DNA of 64,000 bases from Protula sp. h YS-2021 (Eukaryota > Annelida > Polychaeta > Sabellida > Serpulidae), in the NCBI GenBank assembly GCA_949752745.1, contig OX457027.1:84865936-84929935 (forward strand), in the 5' to 3' direction. Under the pieces are notes generated by a model that worked only from the letters and a program-made list of their open reading frames with translations, had not been told where the DNA came from and ran no database searches. Positions within the stretch are counted from its first letter, which is position 1. Every line of letters starts with the position of its first letter. Below, in pieces: positions 11,496 to 23,430 of this stretch. Position numbers and translations under genes: made by a program.

Positions 11496-11500
11496 GGCTC

Positions 11501-12538
11501 ACACCAAAACAGATCAAGATCAAGCAAGCCATGAAAGAAAGGGCGAGTAATAGCAGGGAAAAACCCGCGACCATTCTGAGCCAAGTCTGCTGAATACGGA
11601 AATCGATATCTGGGCTGACCTGCCATCAACCGAGTCCATGAGGAGAATGACCTGGAGGTATACACGAGGAGCCTTATCGAAAGAGTCTGCATCCGCAGGT
11701 GAAATAAAACTGCCTGTGGAATTCACAACCACTGGCGGAAACCAACCCGAACCATTTCTGATATACGACAACGAAGCAGCCAGCAATCACCGTATTCTTA
11801 AAGGCGCCGCGGAAAAGGCGACTTCGTCAGTTATGCAGCGCTCGGCAATGGTTTATGGATGGAACATTTATGACATGTCCTCTACTTTTTCACCAGCTGT
11901 ATGTCATTGGAGTTCCGCTCGCGAAGACTGCGCCATAACATCTGTGTACGCGTTCCTTCCTGAAAAAACCAGTACAGTCTACGAAGAGTTCCTGCATCCT
12001 GGTTGATTTCGAGGTCGCCGTCAGCAACGCAATCCGGGACGTTCTGGGAGGTCACATCGTTATCAAAAGATGCTTTCACCACTTTAAGCAGGCCATGTGG
12101 CATGATGCAAGGATGTTGAGTGCCTTCGCCTTCGTTCCAGTAGACCATGTGGCCAACGGGATGGTTTTTTTCGCGACGAATGTCTCGAAGAAGCAGAAGA
12201 ACTCCTGGTATATTTCGACACAACGTACGTGTTCGGTTCCTTCAGAAGCATCCAACTACCTGATGCTGCTCCCGACGCAACGCTGCCGCCAATGCCATTT
12301 TGCCATTTATCACCACACTATAGCCCCGCTGTCTGGAACGAGTCAACGAGTCCGCAACGAAGCCCGCACGAGTAACCACCCGAATAACTACCCGCAAACA
12401 CCAGCAAAGCGTCGCCAACAGGAAGAGACCGTGAACCTCCAGCAGCGTCTTCAGATGCTCTGCCGGGCTCGCGTATCAGATGAGAAAACCCTGGCCGAAA
12501 CCCTGCGAGGTCTTGGTCACAATGTGCTCCTTCACTAA
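11501..12538 (+). pseudogene. MULE transposase pseudogene
   Basis: Pieces in different frames follow the Mutator-like transposase order: IKQAMKER at the start, WFMDGTF (first catalytic Asp, about 11851) with LFHQLYVIGVPL, SVYAFLPEKTSTVYEEFL, then VDFEVAVSNAIRDVLGG (second Asp, about 12005), CFHHFKQAMW (12070), and the C-terminal NLQQRLQMLCRARVSDEK. At least four frameshifts or stops break it. It begins right at the gypsy target duplication, and no N-terminal half is found before 5903. Confidence 0.8.
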
Positions 12539-12689
12539 ACACAGATTTAATTACAGCGATTTGAATTTAGATTAGTTTGTAAGCTGATAGTTTACAAGTT
12601 GATAGTTTAATTTGATATGTCAGATTTTATGTTTGTTTATAGCTGAACATTTGGTGCCGCTTTGGCATTGTTTTTCTTACAACGCTATC

Positions 12690-12830
12690 AAAAGTAGGAG
12701 GGGGGGGGGTTGTGTCACGAAGGGGGGTTTGGCCGCGGGGGAGGGGGGGGGTTAGTCCCAGATCTGCAAAATTACGGGGAGGGGTTCTGTCACGGGGAGG
12801 GAGGAGGGGGGTTGACTGCCCACCTATAAA
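12690..12830. repeat. G-rich low-complexity repeats
   Basis: Three units with long G-runs and TTGTGTCACGA / TTCTGTCACGG words, resembling the C/G-rich arms at 24603-25074. Confidence 0.6.
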
Positions 12831-12839
12831 TTAGCCTAA

Positions 12840-14466
12840 ACATGATACGCTACAAGTTGGCCTGGGTGAGTTTGCTATCACGCAATAGTTAGTTGTTATA
12901 CGGCGTGCCGCAGGGTTGGCCGGGACAAAAAGACCAGGGCAGAACTGGAGAGGAGGGGGGGGGGAAGACAACCAGTTTATTTACTGTATAACTATCTTGA
13001 ACCAAACCTTATGCTGGTGTAGGGAAAACAATCAACAACACACACAACTCCACAGTTATGAGGAAACAGATTTGGAGCTAGGAAAACAAAACTTGGCACA
13101 TTTATGTAGGTCTTTGAGATCAACGTAAAGGAAGTCCACGTATCCAACCAACTTATCCAAAAAGGTAAGAGATGGAGCAAATCTGAATTTATTGTTGCAC
13201 TTTACTTCCACAAAGTAATATCATATGGGACTTTCCTGGGTCTGTTTAACAAGGGATTTGTCTGTTTTATCTTGACTTTGACCTTTAGGGTCAAGGCTGA
13301 GCACCATATCTCGAAAACCGTCAGAGACCATTTGCGCTCATTTTCAAAGAAACAGAGCTAAATCAAGTTGTATCAGAGGTAAGCTTGACTTCGGTGACCT
13401 TGATCTCTTGGTCAAGATTAAGATCCAAAACCAGATGTTGATTATTACCTTGAAAACCGATATTTTGATATCATTTTATGCCATTTCGGCCTAATAGATA
13501 TTACATAGAAGGCACCTTTCCTTTCAAGGTGAAGGCCACCAAATTGCACACTGATCATTTTCTCGAAAACTACCAACGAGATACTATGGGGCTGAAAGAC
13601 GTAAACGAGGTGCCTCGCAGACTTTCACTTCTCCGTGAAAAACCAAAAACCGAAACCTAACTAAACAGTACACCTGATTTTAAAGGGAAATGCGGGTATC
13701 TCACCTACAATTGACATTTCCTTCATACTTTCACAGTTTAATGCTCGGAGGGTATACATTCAAAAATTGAAAAGAAAAAGGGGGGTCACCGATATTATAA
13801 GAGAACTAAACACACTGAAAGGTCCCGTACCTTTACTATAGAAACCATTGGGAAAACCAAGAAATTTCAATCAAAATGCAAAATTTACACATAATCACAA
13901 TTGACAATTGCCTCATTTTTTCCCTGTTTGAAGAAAATGTCATACGAAATGTTTTAAGCAAATAAAAAATATATGTCACCATATCAATAAGAAAATTATA
14001 CAATCGTTTTGATAAAATCCCATTGACTCAATGGATAAATGGTGAAAACAGTATAATATGATTTTTAATGGACAATATATCAACACAGGCCCTTCTGGGA
14101 ACAAAATATCAATACAGACCATTTCTGGACACGACCCTATTAGTCTTTGAAAAGAATTTTTCGATCTCGACTGGTTTAGTAGTTATTTATACTGTGTAAA
14201 CATGGATTCAAACTCGGCGATATTCAATGTAATGCGCATTTCGGTCGCTAGATGGCGCAGAGATACCCGCATTTCCCTTTAAGACATTTTCGATACTTAG
14301 GGGGTAAAAGATAAAAGGTATCTTCGTGACCTTAACAGACCTCATTTTAGGCCATTCAGTCGAGGTCGATCTTTCGTTTGAATTCCAAGTGGAGTCACAC
14401 CGCTGAGCAGTAACGACATTCGGTCTAAGTTAGAAGTGGCACATAGAGGTGTGACGTAACACTTAC
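12840..14466. other. Intronic stretch with a GACCTTGACC-type repeat
   Basis: About 13260-13560 carries TTGACTTTGACC, GGGTCAAGG, TCTCGAAAACCGTCAGAGA and similar words, the mollusc-type interspersed repeat also seen at 28500-29600. The open frame at 13478-13660 lies in it and is not treated as coding. The rest is AT-rich without recognised genes. Confidence 0.55.
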
Positions 14467-14551
14467 AGAGGACGAGAGTGGCTGAGCCGACAGTGTACTC
14501 TGTGCCATACAGTTCAGCTATAGCTGTGGCCCCGACTTGCCCCAAAGCAAC
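14467..14551 (-). CDS. Carboxypeptidase exon f (YGTEYTVGS block)
   Basis: The 85-nt exon encodes 28 residues plus one base, VALGQVGATAIAELYGTEYT then VGSATLVL. The YGT.YTVGS block precedes the substrate-binding Tyr loop in M14A enzymes. The acceptor is TGGTTTTCAG and the donor a consensus GTAAGT. The final T combines with AT of the last exon to make the Tyr248-equivalent codon. Confidence 0.92.
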
Positions 14552-15020
14552 CTGAAAACCAACACATTACACCAACTGCAAACACAACATATACACAGTG
14601 TATATATTTTACTTTCAAGCAAACGCAGAACTGTTTTGGGCGAAAAAAATGAAACTAGATGCTGTCAGAGAGCTGCAGGATCCCCCGTGAAACACCCTGT
14701 CACGATAAATTTATAACTATGAAAGAATAACAGCTCTTACATGAGTCTTTAATAGAAAAGGGGACTCCACAAGGCACCCTCGAAAGCGTCAATTTAGGCA
14801 ATTTTCAGAGGGTTGTAATTTTGACAATTTTTGATTTTTTCATATCAAGTTCTACAAAGTCGCAATTTTCGTGGCCCTACTGTCCGTAGCGCTAGTGGAG
14901 TAGGTGACACAGCTACGAAAGCCGATTGCTGTCAAGAAAAAAAAAGATACCAACGGCTGCTCGCACAAGTTCATATGGCCCTTGCAAGCCAAAGGCTGGT
15001 CAAGTGTCAATAATTCACTG

Positions 15021-15021
<1 letters not shown>

Positions 15022-15096
<75 letters not shown>
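15022..15096. repeat. (ATT)25 microsatellite
   Basis: Seventy-five uninterrupted bases of ATT in the 733-bp intron between exons e and f. Likely length-variable. Confidence 0.98.
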
Positions 15097-15284
15097 GGGC
15101 TTTATTTAAAAAACAGGTTAAAACGTATTTCTAAATGCGAATTTATACTTCTTTTTGTTCCTTTCATTTTGCCATTTAAGTAACTTGAATTGGGTCTTGC
15201 CTAGTCTTACCTAGTGCTCAGAGGTAAAGCAGTCCCCTACCCCCTCACATAGAAAATTATGAAGTGCTGTATAGCGGGGCATAC

Positions 15285-15484
15285 CAGTTCGTCGTAGTCA
15301 TCGGGAACGCTTGCTGTGTAGCCCCAGGGGGTCAGCCAGTACTGGCCGTACGCGTGTAATGTCAGGTAGACCTTGAAGTCGACGCCCGACAACAGGAAGT
15401 CTGCCATGTTCTTTGTTTCGATCTCAGAGAAGGGTTTGGAGCCGGCGTAGATGTCGCTGCACCTGTTTTCGCTTGTGCCAGCCT
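15285..15484 (-). CDS. Carboxypeptidase exon e (third zinc ligand His196)
   Basis: The 200-nt exon, after two bases completing a Glu codon, encodes 66 residues: AGTSENRCSDIYAGSKPFSE, then a segment with YLTLHAYGQYWLTPWGYT, ending VPDDYDEL. His in LTLHAYGQ is the third zinc ligand (His196 equivalent); SDIYAG.KPFSE is the usual pre-helix block. The cysteines in SAC (previous exon) and RCSD match the conserved CPA disulfide. The acceptor is AATATTCCAG and the donor CTG|GTATGC. Confidence 0.93.
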
Positions 15485-15566
15485 CTGGAATATTCGTAGA
15501 ATTGGTTCATGGGAATTAAGAGTTTTTCGCTTCCGTCACATGCAAAAGTCTTTGCAAACATTTCCA

Positions 15567-15788
15567 GTCAAGGGGCAACACTCCTCTCCCCCCCCCTTCC
15601 CCTACCCTATATTCCGAGGAAGCTGGTATCATGCCTTCAAAACAAGCTTGATGCATTTTGAACCGACCATCAGGGTCAAGAGGCAACACTCCTCTCCCCC
15701 CCCCCCCCTTCCCCTACCCTATATTCCGAGGAAGCTGGTATCATGCCTTCAAAACAAGCTTGATGCATTTTGAACCGACCATCAGGGT
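15567..15788. repeat. Two-copy tandem repeat, about 108-110 bp
   Basis: GTCAAGGGGCAACACTCCTC to GAACCGACCATCAGGG occurs twice, differing mainly in the C-run length. The second copy ends 30 bases from the donor of exon d. Confidence 0.92.
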
Positions 15789-15817
15789 ATTTTCAAAACC
15801 ACACTCTATTTAATTAC

Positions 15818-15908
15818 CATTCCAGTGGAAATCCCAGTTCCTGTTTGGGTCAGTTCCCACGCACGCTGAGCCTGCATTTGGTGACCTTGTCTTTCTCCAC
15901 AGCCGGTC
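15818..15908 (-). CDS. Carboxypeptidase exon d (substrate-binding Arg/Asn)
   Basis: The 91-nt exon encodes 30 residues plus one base: [20 protein letters not shown] then [15 protein letters not shown] carries the Arg127 equivalent and DPNRNWD the Asn144-Arg145 pair that binds the substrate C-terminal carboxylate. The acceptor is TTTGGCTACAG and the donor ATG|GTAATT. The last base G joins AG of the next exon to make a Glu codon, giving HWNE. Confidence 0.92.
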
Positions 15909-15942
15909 CTGTAGCCAAAATAATAACAATGTTCGTGGAAAT

Positions 15943-16017
15943 TGTGCCCAGCCGTAAAAGTGAAGACGTGACAGAAATTGTGATGGGTACGGCCCACCGA
16001 CGAAAGTCAACTGGGCT
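15943..16017 (+). mobile_element. Family B element, 75-bp internally deleted copy
   Basis: It starts with TTGTGCCCAGCCGTAAAAGT and ends with the hairpin GCCCACCGACGAAAGTCAAC then TGGGCTAAAA. Both ends match the longer copies; everything between is missing. Confidence 0.6.
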
Positions 16018-16216
16018 AAAAGTAACTATAAATTAGAAACCCTACATGGTACAGAGGTGAAAAGGAAATTAAATGTGCTTCTGTTTTAATTATACATAAA
16101 GTGGGGATGCCTTTTATGAAAATGTGTGCTTTTTCGCTTTTGGATTCCATATTGTATATGTCAGTTTTCGTACGTTGCACAAAACAGGGCAGTCGAATGA
16201 TATATCGTATCAGAGC

Positions 16217-16318
16217 GTCTAAAAGGAAGAAAGCAATGAAAGTTGACCCAGCATTAACTGTTGACCCAGCGTCTAAAAGGAAGAAAGCAATGAAAGTTGA
16301 CCCAGCATTAACTGCGCA
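16217..16318. repeat. Direct duplication, 46-base unit
   Basis: GCGTCTAAAAGGAAGAAAGC through GACCCAGCATTAACTG occurs twice, separated by a short GTTGACCCA junction. Confidence 0.88.
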
Positions 16319-16779
16319 TAACGAAGCCACGCCTTTAAAATGTTCACGTTACAGCCAATTTTCAGGATAGACTGTGTTTGGATCATCAGTTCAGTGAACG
16401 TTTCCAGCTTACTCTGGTACTTTATTTGTACTGGACAGCTAGAATGTGATCACCTTGGATAGAACTTTACTTCCCCTTTTGACCTTGCGTCACATGGCTC
16501 GTGTCTCGTTTTTTCTTATTGTCGCCGCGGAAAGGATGTTGTTCGACAGTCTGTTTCCTTGTTTGTTTGGTGTTTAATGTTTAAACAAAGGCATCAGAGA
16601 CGCAACGCCTTCAGTCAACATTCGAAACAAGGAAAATAGTAGGTTTGAGGCCGGTCACAGGCTCATTTAAAAAAAATGGATGGCAGAAAAAAAGGATGGC
16701 AGTACTTTAAGATGAACACAAACAAAATCTAAGCGATTGACAGAAAAATGTAGACTAGAGCGTGTTCACAATGTAAATG

Positions 16780-16860
16780 TCAACGGACGGGCGCACGGAG
16801 GGACGGACGGGCACGGCCGTAGCAATAGCCTTTAGCCATTTGATGGCTGAGGGCTAAAAA
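16780..16860 (+). mobile_element. ACGG-type microsatellite and hairpin tail of a repeat element
   Basis: GGACGGGCGCACGGAGGGAC and following GACGG repeats lead into the hairpin at 16826-16856 (TAGCC...AGCCAT / ATGGCT...GGCTA) then AAAAA. This matches the tail plan of the elements ending at 18706 and 57190. Confidence 0.6.
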
Positions 16861-16869
16861 CCGGCTACT

Positions 16870-17880
16870 GAAATTTTTTCAAAGGCTGAATTTGCCTCAT
16901 TTATGGCGGATCTCAGAAAAGAAAAGAAGCCCTTACGTTGGACTACTTTCAAAGGGCTGCATGAAACCAAATTTTGGAAAGAAAAACACCACATGAAGAG
17001 TAATATTGTGAAATTTCGAATAAATCAAACTGCTAAATCAAACGCATTTTAGAAAAAGATTTAAAATCCCGCCAATTGGCCAATTTTGGAAGAATCACTA
17101 CATGGTCAATTCTTGGCGGATCGCCAAAAAAAAGGTTAATTTTGAAGAGAGAACCACCTGGCAGACATTCATACGAAATTGGACAGGAATCCCATTGATA
17201 GTGGAGATGAAGCATTTTCAAAATTGGCTACCAATTTTTGTTAACCCCCCTCCCCCATTTAGCCAGTTTTTGGCGGATCCCGAAAAAAGTAACTTTTCAA
17301 GATAGGACCTTGTAGTAGGTATTTGTATAAATTTGAAGGCAATCCGTTCCAAACTGGTAAAGAAGAAGCACTTGGAAAACTGACCACCAAAAAATATAAA
17401 ATGCTCCCCTCTCAATTGGCCATACTTGGCAAGCCCATTCAAACATATGTCCTGGAGGGGGAGCGGGAAGGGGGTTGTTCTTTAAATTAGATACCAAAAT
17501 AAAAATACAACAAGATTGTCCCTGGGCAATGCCCCAGCTCAGGAATGCTGATCTCAAGATTTATGGCACATAAGCATAACCTGTAACCAAACTTTCAAGA
17601 CAGTAAGGCTATGTACCTAGCGTCAGTCAAGATTCTAATACAAAAATGGTTTATCGCCAATATATCCGAGAACTTTGGGCGAATATCCAAAAGGTAATAA
17701 CAAGTGTTTCGGCCAATATTTTTTTCGAATCGCCAAAAAAAAGGGTAATAGCCAGATGGACACGTATGTACATATTTCCATTAAAACCACAGGAGAATAT
17801 ACGTTTTAAAGAAAATTGCGTTTTGACCAATATTTCTGCCAATATTTGGCGAACTGCCAAAAAAGTAATAATCAGGTAGG
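16870..17880. repeat. Degenerate GCCAA-palindrome repeats
   Basis: Units share ATTTTTGGCGGATCGCCAAA-like words, AACTTTTCAAGA, GGAATCCGATC and GAAGAAGCATTTTGAAAA; 17640-17880 has the GTAATAGCCAGG type. They belong with the arrays at 1-1355 and 18900-23430. Confidence 0.6.
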
Positions 17881-17904
17881 TAGTAACGCGTGCCACTATT
17901 ACAA

Positions 17905-18706
17905 CAAGACAATCGTAGATTGCACATCCCCCGCGCTCATCTACAATATAGATATTTTCTTCCCTTAAGGTATAGTAAACAACAAAGTCCAAATTGTGAA
18001 AAATCGTCAAAATTACATTTTATGAAGAAATCGAAAAATACCTGATATTGCACAACTATACATTATATACTTTCTACATGTAGGGTTTTATTGGTCTGCA
18101 GTGAATAGTAACAAAGATACAGTCTGGACAAGCTTGTCTGAAAAACAACAGTCTAAATTGTGAAAAACCGCCAAAATTACCTTTTTTAAAGAAATAAAAA
18201 AATAACCTTTGTTGTACAACTACACATGATATACTTTCCACCTGTAGGGTTTTATTGGTCTACGGTAAATAGTAACAAAAGTAACAGTCTGGACAAACTT
18301 GTCTGAAATACAAAAAGTCTAAATTGTGAAAAACCGCCAAAATTACATTTTTAAAGAAATAAAAAATAACCTCACGTTACACAACTACACTTTATGTACT
18401 TTCTGTCTGTAGGGTTTTTTATTGGTCTGCAATGAATAGTAACCAAGATACAGCCTGCACGAACCTGTTCTGAAAAACGACAAAGTCCAAATTTTCAAAA
18501 AATCGCCAAATGTACACTTTTTAAAGAAATCAAAAATTAACCTAACTTTGCTCAACTACACGTTATGTATTTTCTTTGCTGTAAGGTTTTATTAATCTCT
18601 GAGGAATAGTAACAGAGATAGAGCCTGGACAAAGAGGATTGCGGACAGATGGACGGACAAGAGGCGTTTCTATATTCCCCGGCTAGGACGGCGGGGAATA
18701 AACATT
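17905..18706 (+). mobile_element. Element with four 165-bp core repeats and hairpin end
   Basis: Core units start near 17985, 18150, 18315 and 18483, each with AAATTGTGAAAAACCGCCAA, TAGGGTTTTATTGGTCT and AGTCTGGACAA words. Then come GGACAGATGGACGGACAAG and a hairpin at 18673-18700 (TATTCCCCG / CGGGGAATA, 10-base loop). Same plan as pearl/HINE-type elements, in small. Confidence 0.7.
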
Positions 18707-18797
18707 ATAAGGTAATGAGATTATTTTAACACGTTAGTTAAGATTTTTCGAAAAATTGTTTTTTGCCACTATTTCGGGCTATTTTTGCGGCGTATAA

Positions 18798-18872
18798 CAG
18801 AGAGAGAGAGAGAGAGCGAGGGAGAGAGTGAGAGAGAGAGTGAGAGAGAGAGAGTGAGAGAGAGAGAGAAAG
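18798..18872. repeat. (GA)n-rich microsatellite
   Basis: GAGAGAGAGA runs interrupted by GTGAG and GCGAG; imperfect. Confidence 0.9.
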
Positions 18873-18899
18873 AGAAGGAGATAGAAATAGTGAACTAGG

Positions 18900-21747
18900 T
18901 ACGAAAACCCGCTTCCCTTATTCAAATTTTCAAGTCTGTAAGATTATATAACGAGCATTAGTTAAATTTTAGTAAGACATTCATTTTCCGCCAAATTTTC
19001 CGAATTACGAAAAACAATAATATACAGGCAAGCACCAATGAAGGCTATCTCTATCTAAAATTTCAAGGCAGTAAAGACGTCTGCCTGGTGCGAGTTCAGA
19101 TTTTACTTAATTTTTTTGTTTTGCTAATAATCCCGCCAATTTTTGGTCAGTCACGAAAAACAAGTAATTTTTGCAAAAATTTTCACCAATTTTTTTGCGA
19201 ATTGCCTAAACAAAAACAGTCAGGTGTACAGTTATGCACCCTACCTTTCACCAAAATTTGAGAACATTTCTTTGATAACCCTAGGAGATACTTTTTCAAG
19301 AAAATTGCTTTTGGCCAATATTTCCTCCAGTTTTAGCGAGTTAGCAAAAAAAAAGCCTGTTAGGTAGTAATGTGTAGTACTGTTAATTAAAGTTACAAGA
19401 CAACGAGGCTATTTTCTCAGAGTTCGTTAAGATTTTATTGATAATTTTTGTTTTTGATAATCATCAAAAAAGACACGAGACCAGGTAGATAAGATTGTCT
19501 ACTACCTTTACTTAACATTAAAGAGAGTAAGTCGATTTTCTTAGAGTAGATTAAGATTTTACGACCAAATAGATTTTCGCCAATATTTTCACCAGCTTTT
19601 AGGGAATCGCCAAAACAAGTAACAAAAAGGTTGACATTTTTGTTGCTTTTCTTTTCAAACAAACGTTGGTTAAGATTTTAAGAAAAACAATTTGTTTTTT
19701 GCCAATATTTCCGGTAATTTTTGGCGAATCGCCAAAAGAACTCTCAGACAGGTGGACCATTATTCACGCTACCTGCCATCAAAATCTGAGAACGTTTCTG
19801 TAAAAACCCTAGGAGATAGAAAAACTGTTCTTGGCCAATATCTTTGCCAATTTTTGGCGAATTGCCAAAAAAAGTAATAGCCAGATGGTAATGTGTGCTA
19901 CTGCTACTTAAAATTACAGGCAATGAAGTTGTTTTTCTGGAGGCTGTTAAGATTTAACTGAATCTCTTCTTTCTTTGGTTGGGGAAGTTAGCTAAAATAT
20001 TCTCCAACTAATTTGTCCAATCTCACAGAAAGTAATAGCAATCTAGGAAATAATGCTGGCTACCTTTACTTAAAACTTCAAGACAGTAAGAGTACTTTAG
20101 GAGAGTTCGTTAAGATTTCAATGATTTTTTTAGTTTTTCGCCAAATATTTTGCCAGTTGTTGGCCAATCACCAAAAATTGCAAGAACCAGGTAGGAAGTA
20201 AGACCTGTTACCTTTTGTTAAAATTTCAAGATAGTAAAACTATTTTGCTGGGGTCGGTTAAGATTTTTCTGATTATTTATTTCATTTTTTGCCAAAATAT
20301 CTGGCAATTTTTATCAATCATTAAAAAAAATCAATAGCCAGGTACGTCATAATACCTCCGACCGTTACTTAAAATTTAAACACAATAAGATTGATTTTCT
20401 GGAGTTAAGAATTTACTGACAATGTTTTGATTTTTCTCAAAAAATTCCGCAAATTTTTTTGCCAATCACCAAATGAGTAATAACCAGGTGAGAAATAATG
20501 CCGGCACCCTTTACTTAAAATATAAAAACAGTAACACCACTTTTATGGATTTTATTAAGATTCTGCTGGATTTTATTTAGTTTTTAATAAAAATGTTCGC
20601 CAATTTTCGTTAATCAACAAAACAGTAATAACAAGGTATAAAATAATGACTGCTACCTTTATTTAAAATTCTAAGACAGTAAGACTATTTTTCATGAGTA
20701 AGATTTTACTAACTTATTTTTAGTTTTTCACCAAAACATTGGGCCAATCGGCAACAAAAAGTAATAGCAAATTAATAATGCCTGCTACCTTTACTTCAAT
20801 GACTCAGTCAGTCAGATTATTTTCTATCAGTTAAAATTTTACTAAAGTTTTCTGGTCCACTTTTTGGCTAATAACCAACAAAACTAATAATCAGGTTAAG
20901 TAACAACGCTTGCTGTTTTAACTAAAATTCCAAGACAGTAAGACTATTTTCCTGGGTTTCGTTATGAATTTACTGACTACCTCCACTTTTGGATCAACTT
21001 TTCGTCAATTTTTGGACAATCACGAAAAAAGTAATAGCCAGGTAGGAAATAATGGCTGTTGCATTTACTTAAAATTTCAAGACAGTAAGACTGTTTTCCT
21101 GGAGTTCTTTCAGATGTTACTTATTTTGTTTTTGTTTTTTCACTAAAACTTTCGCCAATTTAGGAAAGGAACAAAAAAACAAGTAATAACCAGGTAGGTA
21201 ATAGCGCTTGCTACCTTTACTTCAATCGTCAAGACAGTAAGGTTATATTCTATCAGTTAGTTTAGATTCTCCTGAAGTTGTTTTAGTTTTCGCCAAAATT
21301 TCTGCCAATTGTTGGTCAATCACCAAGAAAGTAATAACCAGGTACAGAGTAACGCTTGCTACCATGAACTAAAATTTTACGAAGCAATACTGATTTTTCC
21401 AATATTTTTGCCAATTTTTGCCGAATCACCAAAAAGTGTAACAGCATGTGAACACTTATGTACCCTTCCACCAAAATTTGAGAACGTTTCTATGAAAACC
21501 GTCGGGAATATGTTTTAAAGAGAATTTGTTTTTGGCCAATATCTTCGCCAAATTTTTTCGAAATGTCAAAAAGGCAAGTATTTATGTTGGCCAAAATATA
21601 GATAGGTAGGTAGTTATGTCCGCTACTACGAACCAAAATTTCAAGACATTCAGGCAAAAACCAAGGAGATGTGGTTTTACAAATTAAAAGCGTACATACT
21701 TTCAACGACTGCTGTAGTCCCTGCTTCTTAAGAAACTGGGGCTAAAA
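18900..21747. repeat. Degenerate tandem array with GCCAA palindromes, hairpin end
   Basis: Roughly 18-20 diverged units of about 130-160 bases carry TGCTACCTTTACTTAAAATT, TCAAGACAGTAAGACTATTT, TGGAGTTCGTTAAGATTTTA and TTTTGGCGAATCGCCAAAA (19724 is the cleanest palindrome). The end is TTAAAAGCGTACATAC then a hairpin (21716-21743, CCCTGCTTCTTAAGAAACTG) and GGCTAAAAA, matching the end at 1355. Confidence 0.75.
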
Positions 21748-22988
21748 ATGCCGCTATTTAGCCGATTCAATGTGGACTGCCAAAAAACTTTTCGCTAGAG
21801 GACAGCGTAAGGGACCATCTAGGGAAAAATACCATACACAACTGGAAAGGAATCCGATCAAAATTGTGAGAGAAGAAATATTTTAAATTTTCCTACCAAA
21901 AAAAATAGGAACAAATACCAGTTTTCCCTTGGATGGACAAAAAAGTAACTTTTCATATGCGGAAAAGCTAGTGAACACCTCTGCAAAATTCAAAGTGAAT
22001 CCGATCGCAATTGTGGAAGAATAGCCTTTGAAAAACTGACTACCTAAAAAATTTAAAATGGTGCCATTTGGTTAATTTTCGGTGGATTTCCAAAACGTGG
22101 TAAGAGAGGCCTACACAATAAACATTCGTCCAAAATGAAAAAGAATCTGACATAAATTATAAAGTTGAGGCGTTTTACAAACTGGAAAACAAAAATTATA
22201 CAAATACCCCCGTTTTAGCCAATTTTCTTTTGGATCAACAAAAGAGGTATTTTTCAAGAGAGAGAAAAAAGCTAGTGCTCGTGTATACAAAACTGGAAGT
22301 AATTTGATCACAACTGTAAAAGTAGAAACATTTTGAAAATTCGCTTCCAAGAAAATAAAAAATGCCCCCATTTAGCCAATTTTTTTGCGGATCGTTTCTC
22401 ATCAGAGAATCATTTAAAAAAGAATCACTCAAAATGGGGAAAATATTCGGTCCAGATTATAGAAAAAAACTCTTTAAAAACTTGGCTAAAATAACTTTAA
22501 AAATGTCCCATATTTGGCCAATTTTTGGTGCACTGCCACAAAATTTCAGAGGTGACCCACAAAGTAAACATTCGTACAAAACGTGCAAGGAACCCGATCC
22601 AAATTATGGAAGCACAAGCATTTTGAGAAAGACACTTTGAAAGATTGGTTACCAAAATTTTTTAAAAGGTCCCCAGAGAGGCCTACCAAGTAAACATTCG
22701 TAGAAAATTTGAAAGTTGAATCCGACCATAGTACAAACACTATGAAAATTAGCTGGCAAAAAAATTTAAACACCCCCCCCCCCCCCATTTAGCTTGTTTT
22801 CTTTGAGATCAAAGTGATTTTTCAAGAAGGCATAGCGCAGTGAACCTTCGTGCAAAATTTGAAGTTAGTTAGTTAGTTATTTGGTTGGTTTAACGACACC
22901 GCCAACCTGTTGCAGGTCATATTGTGTCATTCCTGGTAACTTTGTCGAATTTGAAATTAATCCGATCAAAATGGTAGAAGTAGAAGAA

Positions 22989-23021
<33 letters not shown>

Positions 23022-23430
23022 ATATTTTGAAATTGGCTACCAAAACTTATTGATAAACAGTCCTCATGTGGCAAATTTTGGCGGATCGCCAAAAAAGTAA
23101 GTTTGCAAAGGAGAACCACCTGTGAAACAGTGGTAAAAAACTGGAAATGAGTCCGATCAAAAACTGTGGGAGAAGCATTTTCAAAATTTGGTGGCAATAA
23201 ATTTAATAATGCCCCATAAAAAGGTTATTTTTCAAGAGATGCATTCCTAGTGAACGTTTATGCAAAATTAGACTGGAAAGGAAAAATATTTAAATGCCGC
23301 GATTTGGCTAATTTTAGCCGATTGCCAAAAAAGTAATTTTCAAGAGATGCCTGCTAGAGAACACTAGAGAACAAAATTTGAAGAACTCCGACTAAACTGA
23401 AAGAGAAGAAGCATTTTAAGTAAAAGTGTA
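21748..23430. repeat. Related degenerate array, second unit type
   Basis: Units share TTTAGCCAATTTT, GGATCGCCAAAAAAGTAA, TTTTCAAGAGAG, AAAATTTGAAGG, ATCCGATCAAAATTGTGG and AAGCATTTTGAAAATTGGCT. The end near 23430 carries AAAGTGTACATACGTGCATA, like the A-type ends. It includes an (AAG)n run at 22983-23022. Confidence 0.65.
22862..22950 (+). repeat. Interspersed repeat fragment, GGTTTAACGACACC type
   Basis: AGTTAGTTAGTTATTTGGTT then GGTTTAACGACACCG resembles a repeat family frequent in mollusc genomes. It is inserted in the tandem array. Confidence 0.5.

Noticed and set aside
14904..15183. Open frames with poly-Tyr/poly-Ile
   Set aside because: Translation of the (ATT)25 microsatellite.
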